64,000 bases of DNA from Nissolia schottii. Its lineage: Eukaryota; Streptophyta; Magnoliopsida; Fabales; Fabaceae. The position numbers were made by a program, and so were the translations under genes. Position 1 is the stretch's first letter; every line of letters begins with the position of its first letter. This document shows positions 22,887 through 34,332 of the stretch, one piece after another. The stretch lies in NCBI GenBank assembly GCA_003254905.1, contig QANU01001885.1, positions 65,950-129,949 of the forward strand. The letters run 5' to 3'. Under the pieces are notes generated by a model, which was given only the letters and a program-made list of their open reading frames with translations, was not told the origin of the DNA and made no database searches.

Positions 22887-23208
22887 AAATTGGCGCCGTT
22901 GCCGGGGAGTTGCGTCATAAATACATTGCTTGAGTTTTGTCTAATTAAGCAATTGTGAATATTTGTGTAAATTATTATAGAGTTTTACTTGTTAATATGA
23001 TAATCTTGTTCTAATCTTATTGGCTAGTGTATATTTTTCTTAGCAATTGCGAGGTAAGGTTTCGAAAGACCAATTGCTATTTGATCAGGAAATCGAGGCC
23101 ACCACGCGAAGGAACAACAGTAGAACAAGGAAAAAGAAACAACTAGCCACACAAAGAAAAGAACAAGAAGCAACTTCATCATCATCAGAAACTAATCAAC
23201 AAGAAATC

Positions 23209-24489
23209 ATGGCGGAAAATAATCAAGCTGGAAACAACAGGGGTTTTGTCAACGTTACCCCTAGAAACATAATTAAAATGAGTAGAACTAATGGAGCACA
23301 ACGGGTACCTCAATTACAACTGGGCTTAGTTCAGTTAATGTACGCTAACCCCTTCACAGGTCTTGATCATGAGGATCCATACAACCACTTGACAAAGTTC
23401 TACGAATTATGTGGAACCGCAGCCATGACCGAAGCGGACGAAGAAGCAGTATTTTTAAGGATGTTTCCTCTTACTTTAATAAGGAAGGCAAAGGAATGGC
23501 TCTTGGACCAACCTCAACATACTCTTTCTAATTGGGATCAACTTGAAGAAAAATTCTGTGCCAGGTATTTTTCACAATCTAAACATATGGATTTAAAAAC
23601 TGCAATTTCCACCTTTTTGCAGTCCACAGGAGAAAGCTTGTGTGAAGCCTGGGAAAGGTACAAGTCAATGCTGAGAAGGTGCCCAAGTCATGACCTTGAC
23701 GCCAGAACACAAATCCATATCTTTAGAAATGGATTACAACAACAGCACAAGTTGATGCTTGATGCAACAGCTGGTGGTCAAATCATGTCAAAGACCCCAG
23801 AAGAAGCAATTTCAATCATTGAGTCTATGGCACTCACAGATCAGCAAGGGCAGTACAACAGAAACCCAACAAAGAGGGGAGGTATACTAGAGCTGGGGAC
23901 AAACGATGCTATCTTGGCCCAGAATAGGCAACTCCAACAACAGTTGGATGAAGTAAAGAAAACGTTAAGCGAGCTGCCTAAACAACTGAAGGAGAGCCAA
24001 CCACCAAAAAGACACCAGGTATATCAATGTGAACTTTGTACTGGTGATCACCCTACTGGTTATTGTGGTAATAGGGAAGAAGAAGAGGTGCACTTTGTGA
24101 ACAATCAGCAAAGGCCGTATCAACAATATCCAAGGAATCAAAATCAGAACTATCAACCTTGGAGGCAAGATGCAGGCCCGTCAAACAGAGCACCACCACC
24201 CTACCAGAACCAGCAATTTCAAACTCCGCACCAATTTCCAAGTCAGCAAAATCAGCACCAGCCAACCTCCAAGTTAGAAGAAACATTTACACAGTTCATG
24301 CACATGTCGATGGCAAATCAGAAAAATACCGATGCCTCGATCAGGAACTTGGAGATACAACTGGGGCAACTTGCAAATGACATGGCGGAATTAAAAAGAG
24401 GAAAACAACTCACCGCAAACACCGAACAAAACCCCAGAGACTTTTGCCACAGCAAAGGGGTGAGAGGTGATGATGAAGAAGGACACTGA
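23209..24489 (+). CDS. Gag polyprotein of inner Athila-like element
   Basis: The frame is open from before the first ATG. I choose ATG 23209 (MAENNQ), giving 426 residues; upstream in-frame codons (from 23047) lack an ATG and are rich in Lys/Gln. The Gag core is clear: NPFTGLDHEDPYNHLTKFYELC, FLRMFPLTLIRKAKEWL, WDQLEEKFCARYFSQSK, ISTFLQSTGESLCEAWERYKSMLRRCP. Near the C-terminus is a CELCTGDHPTGYC knuckle, a variant of the zinc finger that packages RNA. A Gln/Asn/Pro-rich tail and a coiled-coil-like end follow. The protein would form the virus-like particle. The frame has no damage, so it could still be made and could package its own RNA with pol supplied in trans (inference). Confidence 0.9.
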   Translation: MAENNQAGNNRGFVNVTPRNIIKMSRTNGAQRVPQLQLGLVQLMYANPFTGLDHEDPYNHLTKFYELCGTAAMTEADEEAVFLRMFPLTLIRKAKEWLLDQPQHTLSNWDQLEEKFCARYFSQSKHMDLKTAISTFLQSTGESLCEAWERYKSMLRRCPSHDLDARTQIHIFRNGLQQQHKLMLDATAGGQIMSKTPEEAISIIESMALTDQQGQYNRNPTKRGGILELGTNDAILAQNRQLQQQLDEVKKTLSELPKQLKESQPPKRHQVYQCELCTGDHPTGYCGNREEEEVHFVNNQQRPYQQYPRNQNQNYQPWRQDAGPSNRAPPPYQNQQFQTPHQFPSQQNQHQPTSKLEETFTQFMHMSMANQKNTDASIRNLEIQLGQLANDMAELKRGKQLTANTEQNPRDFCHSKGVRGDDEEGH

Positions 24490-26264
24490 AAAGAAACAGG
24501 CGTCGAGCTAACGACGTAAAACAAGCGCTTCCTGGGAGGCAACCCAGTGTTTGTAAGTTTTTATTATTATTATAGCTTAAGGTGTTAGAATCAGTTTTTA
24601 TGAAAATGGTGAAAAGAATGCTAAAGAAGGAAAACGAATCAGATTCAGGTACCGCTCAGCGGTACTAAAGTCTCGCTCAGCGGTACATTCGCTCAGCGAA
24701 CTAAGCATATCGCTCAGCGGACTGAAACCTAACCGAGCCAAGCATTCTGTGTCTAATATGATCAAACTGAAAAAGAAAATATCAGGCAATCATATCATCT
24801 CTGAAGCTTATTATGCATTACTTGTGGGAAAGAAAATCTGATTGTTTTGCAGGCCACAAAGCAACAGAAGTTCTTCCAATCTACAAAAAGAGATTTAGTC
24901 CTAAAGGAAGAAGAGCATGATTCTTAAACAAGAAGATGAGCCTCTATCTCCTCAAGCGAAATCAGACAAGGAAGCTACATCAGAGGAAGACACTCACCAT
25001 AACCAGGGAGCATTCTAAAACACCCTAATTACTTTTCCTTAGTTAGTATGTACCTAGGCTTGTTTGTCTGAAAAACAATACTGAGTACTGGATTACTTGA
25101 GTCTGATGCATGAATACATATAATATGAATTGAATTGGTTCAAAATCCATGATAGACCTTTGTGAATATATGCATAGATGTCATGAACATGTCAAGATGC
25201 ATTTATCTACTTGTTGCATGAACATAACCTTGAAAATGTTTTAAAATCAAGGAAGTTGCACCTAACCAAGGTGAGAGAGTGGGCCTATACACTTGTGAGA
25301 AAAAGAGAGAATCACCATTGTTTTGCACAACTGAATTTGCTTGAGTCTCTAATCTTGAGGATTGTATGGAAATGATTGGAAATGATCAAGGCATTCTGTT
25401 CATTAGCACTAATACCCACTTGGCCAAATAAGCTTAACCTGATTAGGAATATCCCTTGCTACCCTAATTGAGCCTTAATTGAGAAATTTATTGAAATTTT
25501 GCATGATCCCGGAGCCTAAGAGAAAAACAAATGACTTTCCTTAAATTCCTACATTAAGAGAGCATTCGAATGGATTATGTGCAAAAAGCTAAAGTTAGGG
25601 GGGAAAAGAAAAGTTGGCACAAGTGGACATAGAACAAAGAAAAATCAGTAGAACAGAAGAAGGAAGATGCTGAAAATATGAAATGTCTTTATCTCAATTA
25701 CAAAAGTAAAGAAAAAGAAAAAAAAATGGAGGAAAAGAAATCTAGCATCAAAGGGCTGTAGAGGAAGAGTGTTGATTGACAAGAAAAAAAGTGACAAAAG
25801 AAATTGGTAAGCATGCTCTCTTTATAAGAAATAATTGCACATCCAGAAAAACCAATTTTCTTTGTAGCCTGGCCACATTACAACCCTTGAAAGTCCTTAA
25901 GTGATCCTTGAATGACCATGCACTTTGAAATTGATTGTGAGACAGGTAACAAGTTTAAGTTGTTATGATTCAATGGTGATATTGAGCGAAAACACTCACT
26001 CCCAACTGGTCCACTGACCATAGTGTGAATAACAATTTCCTTGATTAAAAACACATTGGATAGTGTGACTTGTTCATAGCAGTCAATGTGGGTTTTGCAC
26101 TTGAAATTGTTACGATAATTCTATGATGTATCACAAGTCTCAAGCATGAACTTCATGACTCAATTCAATGAAACATAAGAACCTCTTTGTTCATATGCAT
26201 CATTCTTAACTTAAATCCAATACCTCTTGTTTGAGGACAAACAAGGTCTTAAGTTAGGGGGAGT
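24490..26264 (+). other. Non-coding 3' region of inner element
   Basis: No protease, reverse transcriptase, RNase H, integrase or envelope-like frame is present on either strand. Four more CGCTCAGCG words occur at about 24653-24722. The segment ends in the polypurine tract before the 3' LTR. Confidence 0.8.
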
Positions 26265-27708
26265 TGTTAGGTGCCAAAAGTACGCGATTTCAACTATTGA
26301 AAAGGCACCTGTCTGCTTAAGTTTAATGAATTATCTGATTAAAATTCCCCACTTTTGTAGGAGTTATAAAATGTTCTAGAGATGGATGCAAGATAAAAGA
26401 TCAAAGAGAAATCCCACAGAGAAAGGAAACAAAGAGCAAAAAGGGCAAACGAAGAGCAAAGGCATATGCACCACCGCTCAGCGGTGACAAATATCGCTCA
26501 GCGGCTTGCACGAAGAAACCGCTGAGCGATAAACCCAAACCGCTCAGCGGACCTTGCTTCAAAGTGAAGAAACTTAGCCGTGAAGGAAGCTCTGCAGCCG
26601 CACCTGCAGCCGCAATGCCACCCTGCTCTGACACCGCTCAGCGCACCGCACGCCGCTCAGCGGCTCTGACAGATAATGTCAGAGCAGAGCCACCATTCAG
26701 AGGAAACGTGGCGGTGAAGAAAGCTCAAACCGCTGAGCGGTGCACTCAGACCGCTCAGCGGTGACCCTCAAACTCGGCCTATAAATAGAGGCCGAGGCTC
26801 ACACAATCAAGGCATCATTTACCTTTCAGAATTCTCCTTTCTCTCATTTCATTTCAATTTCAAATCCTAAGTTAGTTTAGCAACAAAGAGGAGGCTAGTG
26901 AAGGAGCCGGGAGAATCAAGGAAGCACGGCGGACGTCGTCATGATAGCGTGAGAACGTGTCATGGTAAGCGTCCATCACCTTGCCTCCGAGATACTCTTG
27001 TAAGATGGATTTGTAATCCTCTTGTTGTTGGGATTTTGATGATTGTTATAGACTGATTGTATCCATGTACTTTTACATTAATGAATCTATCATTTTCTAT
27101 GATTTGCATGAATCGATTTTACACTTAATGCTTGTTTTAGCTTAGCTACCTAAAGCATGATTTCAAACTGTTTGGTTGCGCGTGAGAACGGCATCATAAG
27201 TTGGAACTAAATCAATTCATCTAATAAACCTAATTGCTAGAGATAGAGTTAGGGATATTAGTCGCTTTTAACATCTAAAATAATGCTGGTGTACTTTGTT
27301 AAGTTTGTGTGCGAGAGTGACAGCATAACAAGGGAAACCTGTGATCTTTTCATGCGCGAGAGCGATGAACAAGTTAAGAACTGATGGCGAGGAATCAACG
27401 AAATGATAATTCTGATGTTTAAGTTATGAATGCATGAAATTATAATAGGATTCAAAACCCAACAAGCTTCCTGATCTGTCTCTACTTTGTTGCCTATTTA
27501 TCTTTCTGTTATTTATTTATTTATCTAAATATCAAATCACCAATCCTTCACTTCATTGTTTAATTAACAAACTCAAGAACGGTATTTTTGCAACTCTCTG
27601 TGGATACGATCATACCCGACTGTACTGCAATTGGATTCCTTGCGAATCTGAAAGCTATAAAGAGGGATGTATTATTTTTGAACGACGAGAGTAAAAATGC
27701 TTTCAACA
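26265..27708 (+). repeat. 3' LTR of inner element
   Basis: Partner of 21437-22886. Carries about eight CCGCTCAGCGG-type words between 26473 and 26761 and the same TATA hairpin. Its end TTTCAACA joins outer-element sequence at the GGGAG duplication. Confidence 0.93.
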
Positions 27709-27973
27709 GGGAGAAGGAAAGTCCTAGGGTTCCTTTGAAGCACATAGGGCTGCAGCTGGGATTGGTGGGTCAAGCCCAATTCGAAAATGGGACCTTGCTG
27801 GCTAGGAGTGACAGGAAATGGGCTACTCCTATCACAATTTTATTTCTGAAATTTCCCAAAGCTGGTCCAATTAATTTCAGCAAATTACAAATTATGCAAT
27901 GGGATCCTGGAGGAAATATTTTTTTTAATTTTTGGACCTTGAGGACAAGGTCCATTTCTAAAGGGGGGAGTAT

Positions 27974-28239
27974 TGTAACGGGTCCAAGTAAATAAAAGCC
28001 CAATTAAGAATGTTTCCAATTAGTGGAACCAAATTAGTATAAATAGGAGGGGAAGGGTGTTACAATGGGTATGGAAAATGATATTGAGCTAATCCTACCC
28101 TCTCTCTAAGGATTCTTCTTCTCTATAGTTTTCCATCTCTATCCATATTTCCTTGTAATTCATACACCAAATGCAGAAAATATTATATATATTCCATTTC
28201 TATCCATAATTCTTCTTTATACAATTTCACTTCGTTACA
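27974..28239 (+). repeat. 3' LTR of outer element
   Basis: Nearly identical to 19496-19761. Preceded by the polypurine tract and followed by CACTA. Confidence 0.92.
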
Positions 28240-28244
28240 CACTA

Positions 28245-30611
28245 GGAGGTGCAATTTCTCAAAAATTACAATACGTCTAGCACTCTAGCTGATCCAATGA
28301 TTCCAATCTCCTAGTGGATCAAACATTGATCATGCTAAAATATCAATCAATTAACAATTTTAGTAGCAGAAATTAAATTGAAGTGAAATTAAAAATGAAC
28401 AATACATTGTTGGATTGGATGGGTAAAGTTGAAAAGAAAAGTGGATTGTGCCAGCAAATTTTGCAAAAACAGTGGTGCCATCAGGAAAATTGACCAACAC
28501 AAGTTTGATTTCTTGAACGACAATGAAGAAACTTTTGTAGAAGCAAATGTGATCTTCTTCAGGTATAGAAATCTAGCCATCCAAGTTGTCAAGCCGCAGG
28601 ACTGCTATTGTGAATAAGTTTACGAAGTAATTAAATTATGATTCTAACATAAAAAAAAATTAAATCAAATCAATTCTTTTCGACAATTTAGATAATTTTT
28701 TACGTATAATTTTTTGAAAATATGTTTTTAACTTAAATTTCTCATCTTTTTTAAATCTTTAATTTTTGTGAGAGTTTTAAGGGGGTTATTATCCTTCTTC
28801 TTTGGGGCAGTTCCATCATTTTTTCTTCTTTCATTATTTAGGATTTCGATTTAATAAATAATTCAAATTTGCTTTTTAAAATGACAGATCTCTTGTTTTT
28901 TGTCCCCTTTATGGTTGTTTTTCATTTCCCTTCGTGGTTGTCTTCGTTCCCCTTTCTTGGGTGTTTTGTGATGTTTCTTTCATAAAAAATTTATAAATGA
29001 TAAAGATATTTGGACCTAGTGTGAAAGAAAAAGCATTTTGCAAATTGAAACATCTGTGTTAGCCTCCCATGTGAAAGATGCGTAAACATCTATAGTCTTC
29101 GAGTGAGGAGCATAGTTACAAATCTTTCGTTAGTTCAAAAGGTAAAATGTATTTGTTTATTATTAACGTTAAATCTTATGTATCTTTTTTATTTGTAAAT
29201 GTTGTTAACCTTCCTTGTGAATTAACTCTTTTTGTTCTCCTAAAAAATGAAATATCTTTAAGAAAAAACCAATTTTCTTTTTCAATTATATAAAAATAAT
29301 ATTTTAATCATATTTTCCAAAGTCAAGCTAAGCACCACAAGTTGTGCTATGTTATCCATTTCGTCTTTACAAATTTCTCCACTTCCTTCAACGCTCACAT
29401 GATGCCTCTCCCTTTCAACTCTATAACTCTTTTATTGTGATTTTTTGTTTTATCACGTTGCTAATTTTTCAATAAGAGAATAAAATTATATGATTTGGAA
29501 TATAGCTGAACAAATTTAAATTTAATTGGTTCAATTTAATTTAATTATAAATAAAAAAATATTATATAGACAAATCAAATTATAACACATAATTTAAATA
29601 AGGTCACTTATGAGATGGAGGCTAACATGCTCCAGACATATTTTGGGGCTCAATGCACCTTGATAAAAATAAAGGGTGTACAATAGTCTTACACCATTTC
29701 AACCGTCCATTTTCTTAAGAAAGGTTATCAATGGTTGAAATGTGTGATTAGGTACCTATATCAATGAGTTATCAAAACTATACAACTAAGAGTTTCTCTA
29801 ACCATTATCTTTGGGTTATTTCAAAATTAAAACCTCTAAAGTTAATCAAATCACAAAATTAAAACCTCATTTATAACTTTTCTTTTGTTATTTAAAAGTA
29901 AAAACTTCATTAATTCTTTTTTTTTAAAAGCAAAAAACTTCATCCTACCACAAGTGTGTCATCCGCAACATTTGACCAAATCCGTTACCAGAAAACTTGA
30001 ATTTGCTCATCGTTTTCTACAAAGAAGGGTCTGGTGGCATCCTGTATGTGATGGGGTTCATCGACGGCAGCGCCACGGAGTTGTAAGGTTGAATCATCGT
30101 CGAGATTTGGTTGCGACTGAATCGGTGACATAGATGCTATAGCTTAAATGACAACTTTGGAGGATGCAGAAACCCTTCGTGATGGGATCAGCAACATGCT
30201 TATCCCACCATCATCACCATCATTATTGCTCGAGGATTTCACCAAATTGAGAAACTATGAATATGCTGTTGAGTTAGAATTTGAAATTAATTATGATGAC
30301 AAACATTGTATGAAATTTATTGATGTGTGTATTAAGTGTTTCAGCCAAATAAAGAGCAAAGATCAAATTATATTCAAGTTTCACAAGGGTAGCCCAAATG
30401 TACAAATGGGTCTTAAGTCCAACACAAGGCCAATTAGAATAAAAACAAACAAAAGGGAGAAGGAGCTGCAGCTGGCCCAAACGTGAAAGCAATAAAGAAG
30501 AAAGGAAAACGTGTAAGTAGCAGCATCGGCTACTAGAGAAAGGAATAAAATATTTTGGGAAGCAGCAATTATCTCTTACAACAGCAAAAGAGGCGTAAGA
30601 CAAGAAAAAGC
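28245..30611. other. Intergenic AT-rich region, no gene supported
   Basis: I see no exon pattern, RNA gene or clear element ends. A 112-codon plus frame at 30148-30486 (starting MTTLEDAETL) has no family I know. Its composition is not obviously coding and I leave it uncalled. Confidence 0.55.
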
Positions 30612-30621
30612 AAAAGGAAAG

Positions 30622-30786
30622 GTGATGGTAAGCGGCTTGGTATCGCTTAAGGAAGGTCCCGAGTTCGAGACCTTGTGTACGCAGTTATCCCCGCTGGGAG
30701 ACTCATCCGCCATAGCCAGGTGCGCGACCCGGGTCGACCCGGATTAGTCAAGGCTAAGCCTTGGATACCGGGCAGGCAACCTAATA
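30622..30786 (+). mobile_element. tRNA-derived SINE, full body
   Basis: A tRNA-like head (GGTAAGCGGCTTGGTATCGC) is followed by a B-box-like GAGTTCGAGACC (30661-30672), a body with GGGTCGACCCGG, and an A-rich tail. It is flanked by a perfect 10-bp duplication AAAAGGAAAG (30612-30621 and 30787-30796). Plant SINEs use RNA polymerase III boxes of this type and borrow LINE enzymes to move. A shortened relative lies at 43910-43980. Confidence 0.85.
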
Positions 30787-31289
30787 AAAAGGAAAGAAAA
30801 TTTTAAATAAGGAAGAAAGAAATAAAATGAAAGATTGACATTGACATATTAACAGGAAAGAAACTTTGGGAAATTAAAGATTTACTTGCATCTCAGTCAA
30901 AGAGAAAAATGAAGGTAAAATTAAGCTATCAAGAACAGCTTTATTTCAGGAAACAATCTTCCTAGACTAAAGCCTATGATGGAGCTATGGATGAGAAGAA
31001 TAGGACAAGAAAGAAAGTAATACTTATGGTTAAAGAAAGATGAAATCACGTGAAAAGGTCAGTAAGAAAGCTGAACGTGATGGAAGAAAGAAATTGGAAA
31101 GCAAATTTCATGGAAAGAAAAATAAGGAACACACGGTCAAAAGGGAGTATGAAACACGTGTAAAAGCCTTCTTAAATGGGCATCAGCAAAAATTGGAAAG
31201 AGTTGAGCTAATTGAAATCAAAAGAAGGAAGAACGGGCTAAATAAAGAGAAAATTATAGAAGAATAGCAAGAATGAAGGAGATGATCTC

Positions 31290-31920
31290 AAGCTTCAAGA
31301 GTATACTAAGGATCAAGTATAAATGGAAGATCCTCCATCATTCTTTGTCACACAAGACATAAGAGAAAAAGATCATCTTTGAAATTCCTACTCAAGAGCT
31401 TCACATACAAATCTCTCCCATTCTGATTAGTTTGTCTATCCTCTGATTTGGAATTTTGGGTATCTTTATTGTTTTCGAAAATATTGGTTATTTGAGAGTT
31501 TGTTTTTGGCTAGCAACAAAGAGCTTGAGAGAAAGAGTTCATTTCAAGTTTCTGTTTTTTGGAAGTTCTTGTGTGTGAGTTTTTAAAGGAACTATTGGTG
31601 CTTGTACTTGAAAGCTTTGTGAAAGAAAACTAATTTTGGCGTTTGAAGAACTGGACGTAGATTCCTAACTAGGAATCAAACCAGTATAAATTTTGTGTGT
31701 GTTTTTCTCTTCCCTCTACTATTTATATTTCCTATCCTTTAAAAGAAATTCTATTTTCGTTTTAAGAAATTTAGTTTTTCAGAAAACTTGTCTCCCTGAA
31801 CACAATGAGATATCTCATAAACTTTTAGGAGACGACTTTTAAAGCAAGGTTAATTTTTTGAAAGAAAAAGTCTTTGCTTAGATTCAACCCCCCTTCTCTA
31901 AGCCACACGAAACAAACCCC
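31290..31920 (+). mobile_element. Possible LTR remnant (Copia-like)
   Basis: A TATAAATGG near 31318 is followed by a pyrimidine-rich leader-like stretch, then GGACGTAGATTCC...CAAACCAGTATAAA (about 31650-31690) and ATTCAACCCCCCTT-like text near 31881. This order of motifs is frequent in plant Copia LTRs and just inside them. No second LTR, target duplication or coding region was found. Confidence 0.35.
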
Positions 31921-33357
31921 CTTCTGTTTCTTTCCTTTTTGGAGATAAAGTTTAAGATGAGAAGCTATTTCGTTTTAAGTTACATGTCTCGGCGAAAAAT
32001 TGCAAACTTACAAATTATTAGTAAAATAATACTAACAAAAATAGAATAGTTCACGATCATTTTATATAATTACAAATTGAATTTAATATGCACCGAAAGT
32101 ATAAAATTATTATATTAAGAGATTATTTATAAAAGAAATTATATTTATCTCACCCTAATAAGATGAGCAGAGACTCAAACATGAGACCTATCTGGATGCA
32201 AGACCCTATCTTGCTCCACCCAATTAATAGGGGTGAAAATAGGTGAAGTCGCCCATTGAAAATCTTTGTCTTGATTTGTTTAAGGCCTAATAAAATTTTT
32301 GTCTTGAGTTGTTTAAGGCCTAATTTGGTCTAACTTATTTAATAAACAAGCTAAACCATTGCCTTAAAACAAGTTTTTTAAGTTAAATAGACATGCCTAT
32401 TTATAAAAATATATTTTTCCTTATTCTTGAATAAAAAATACCCTATTATATGCTTATGATATCGCTTAATCATATTCAAAATCTTTTTGCTCCTCGTTTC
32501 TCTTGCCCTTTGGCTTAGAAACAAAGTAAGATCTTCTTCTTTAACTCTTCATCTCTTTGTCTTTGTCTCAAACCTAAACATCTAACTTTTCATCTTTTCT
32601 TATGCAGGATAATATCTATTAATTTGTTTTCTCTTGTTATTTATCAATTCAATTTTTATAGAGTAGTTTTCTTTCCTAGTTACCGGTATAATGCATCTTC
32701 TTTCATGCTTATTTTGACAGTTTCAAACTTAAATGGCTAGTAAACTATTTTTTTTGTATTTTTTGTTAATGACTTAATTAAATACACAGTGTGTATAACT
32801 TTAATGACAAACAACATCAAAGTTTTTTATTTTTGTTTTAAGTAGACATATAAACAAACTTTTGGGTCAGACTAGACTTTTAAAAATGTCAGATTGAGCC
32901 TTAGAAAAAAAAAACCTATGATAGATAATAAGCTTAAAACCAGACTGAGTAATTTAGAAGTAGGTCAAATATGTTTAAACTAAAGCCAGCTCGGCTCATC
33001 TCTTCTACCAATCCCTTGGGGTTTATAGTGTAGTAAATTGCATAAAAATGAAAATAAAAACCTACTTGCATTTATTTTTGTAAAAAATAAAAAATAATAT
33101 TCGTTTTTTACTAAAAAAAAATTGGCTAAAAGTTTACTTAAAAATTCAAATCCACATATGAACACATGATCCGATTGGATCCGACTCATTCATGACTGCA
33201 GATGCATCCTCTTTTTATAATTCCATGTGATTATTGAACCAAATATATTAATTTGAATCAACAGTGTTGGGCAACAGTATTCGATCCTCAATCTCAATTC
33301 TATTAATAATTATAATTAATAAACACAAGAAGTTGGAGAGAAAAAAAAAATACCACT
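31921..33357. other. Intergenic AT-rich region, nothing recognised
   Basis: Downstream (3') flank of the BSP-family gene, which lies on the minus strand. No supported gene or element ends. Confidence 0.55.
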
Positions 33358-34332
33358 TCAAACAAAACGAGTCTCAGATGAGATTGAGCCAATGGAAGCA
33401 TTATACAAACCACAAAGCTTCATGGACGACATGCCCAACACATCATCCACCATCCGATCATGCCACGTGTCCCTCATGGCTTGATTCAACCGTCGGATGA
33501 ACCCCTCCCTGTAACTTTCATAATAACGCAAGTAACGTGCAACTTGCACAGGGTCCTTATCCTCCCACCAGCGGCCACGGCGACCCTCGCATTCCGGCAA
33601 CCCTCTGCTGCCGCCCTCTCGAGGAAATCCAGCTAACTCAGCAACGAATTCGGCCATGCCATCAACGAGCCCTGATGGAGCCCTAGACCCACTATCCCAT
33701 AACCAGATTCGTGCCGTGGCACGCTGAATTGCACCCACCACAGGCCACATGTTATTACAATAATAATTCTCGCCTTCGAGTAACATAGGACTAATGTCAA
33801 TTACATAATTACCCTTGAAATTTTCCCCACCTTCGTGGCGCTCTCCTGCAGTGCTGACGGAGGCCGTGGCGTTAGAGAGGCGGAGGGTGACACTTTCTAT
33901 GCGCTTCTTCTTGGGGCAGGGCTTGATCCCATCATCAGGGTAAAGGTAGTGTTCCACAAAGGAACTTGTGTTGAGGACTATGCGGATGGCTTTGTCGTTT
34001 GAGACGTAGTTGAGATCAAAACGCTTACCTCCAACTGAATCCCTGGCGTCGTTTACTATGATTACGTCCAAGGTTCTAGAAGCCACGTAGTTTGCCCAAA
34101 TTGAGATAGCTGCAACTATTAGGACTAAGAGGATTCGGAGTATGATGTTGTTGTTTGAGATAAAAGTTTTGGAATTGAACTCGCTAGGCTCATTAATGTT
34201 GTTGTAATCATCAAGCGAATATGAGGAGGAGGTGGCTGCGGTGGAGAAGGTGGTGGTGGAGGAGGAGGAGGAGGATGAAGGATTGAAGAGGGGTATGAGG
34301 GGTTGGAAGAGGGACCGTTTGTCCTTCTCCAT
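33358..34332 (-). CDS. Plant basic secretory protein (BSP) family, membrane-anchored
   Basis: Single exon, 324 residues from the ATG at 34332. An in-frame upstream ATG would add 34 hydrophobic residues; I prefer the inner one because it starts the family-like MEKDKRSLFQPL. Ser-rich N-terminus, then one membrane segment at about 62-81 (ILRILLVLIVAAISIWANY), then the BSP domain: VNDARDS..GKRFDL, VSNDKAIRIVLNTSSFVEHYLY, GNYVIDISP, ALQRA-like AIQRATARIWLW, VDGMAEFVAELAG, and YREGFIRRLNQAMRDTWHDRMVDDVLG. BSP proteins resemble metallopeptidases with an HExxH helix. Here the matching place reads QRATARIWLW, so both His and Glu are lost, as in the Arabidopsis membrane-anchored branch. It is probably not a zinc protease. 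Biological role unknown. Confidence 0.85.
   Translation of the reverse strand: MEKDKRSLFQPLIPLFNPSSSSSSSTTTFSTAATSSSYSLDDYNNINEPSEFNSKTFISNNNIILRILLVLIVAAISIWANYVASRTLDVIIVNDARDSVGGKRFDLNYVSNDKAIRIVLNTSSFVEHYLYPDDGIKPCPKKKRIESVTLRLSNATASVSTAGERHEGGENFKGNYVIDISPMLLEGENYYCNNMWPVVGAIQRATARIWLWDSGSRAPSGLVDGMAEFVAELAGFPREGGSRGLPECEGRRGRWWEDKDPVQVARYLRYYESYREGFIRRLNQAMRDTWHDRMVDDVLGMSSMKLCGLYNASIGSISSETRFV

Larger units (their letters stand above)
21437..27708 (+). mobile_element. Inner Athila-like LTR retrotransposon, gag only
   Basis: LTRs of 1450 bp (21437-22886) and 1444 bp (26265-27708) begin TGTTAGGT and end TTTCAACA. The flanking duplication GGGAG (21432-21436, 27709-27713) is perfect. The primer-binding site TGGCGCCGTTGCCGGGGA (22891-22908) is the one typical of Athila-lineage Ty3 elements. 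A polypurine tract (TTAGGGGGAG, about 26254-26263) precedes the 3' LTR. After gag there is the AAACAAGCGCTTCCTGGGAG motif (about 24520), which in Athila relatives lies near the end of the coding part. There is no pol: 24490-26264 is non-coding. The element is therefore non-autonomous, at 6.27 kb. Confidence 0.93.
19496..28239 (+). mobile_element. Outer non-autonomous LTR retrotransposon (nest host)
   Basis: Direct LTRs of 266 bp (19496-19761 and 27974-28239) start TGTAACGGG and end CGTTACA. I saw only one base difference between them. The element is flanked by the 5-bp duplication CACTA (19491-19495 and 28240-28244). A polypurine tract (AAAGGGGGGAG) ends just before the 3' LTR and a primer-site-like stretch (TGGTGCTTTCATTGAAC, 19764) follows the 5' LTR. 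Without the inner insertion it would be about 2.5 kb. It holds a degraded gag-like frame and a GC-rich tail but no protease, reverse transcriptase or integrase, so it depended on another element. The near-identical LTRs imply a fairly recent insertion, and the inner element came later still. Confidence 0.93.

Noticed and set aside
30148..30486. 112-codon gene (MTTLEDAETL start)
   Set aside because: No family, no exon context and unremarkable composition.
30622..30690. tRNA gene
   Set aside because: Box A and box B words are present but no acceptor stem or cloverleaf closes, and the target duplication shows a SINE.
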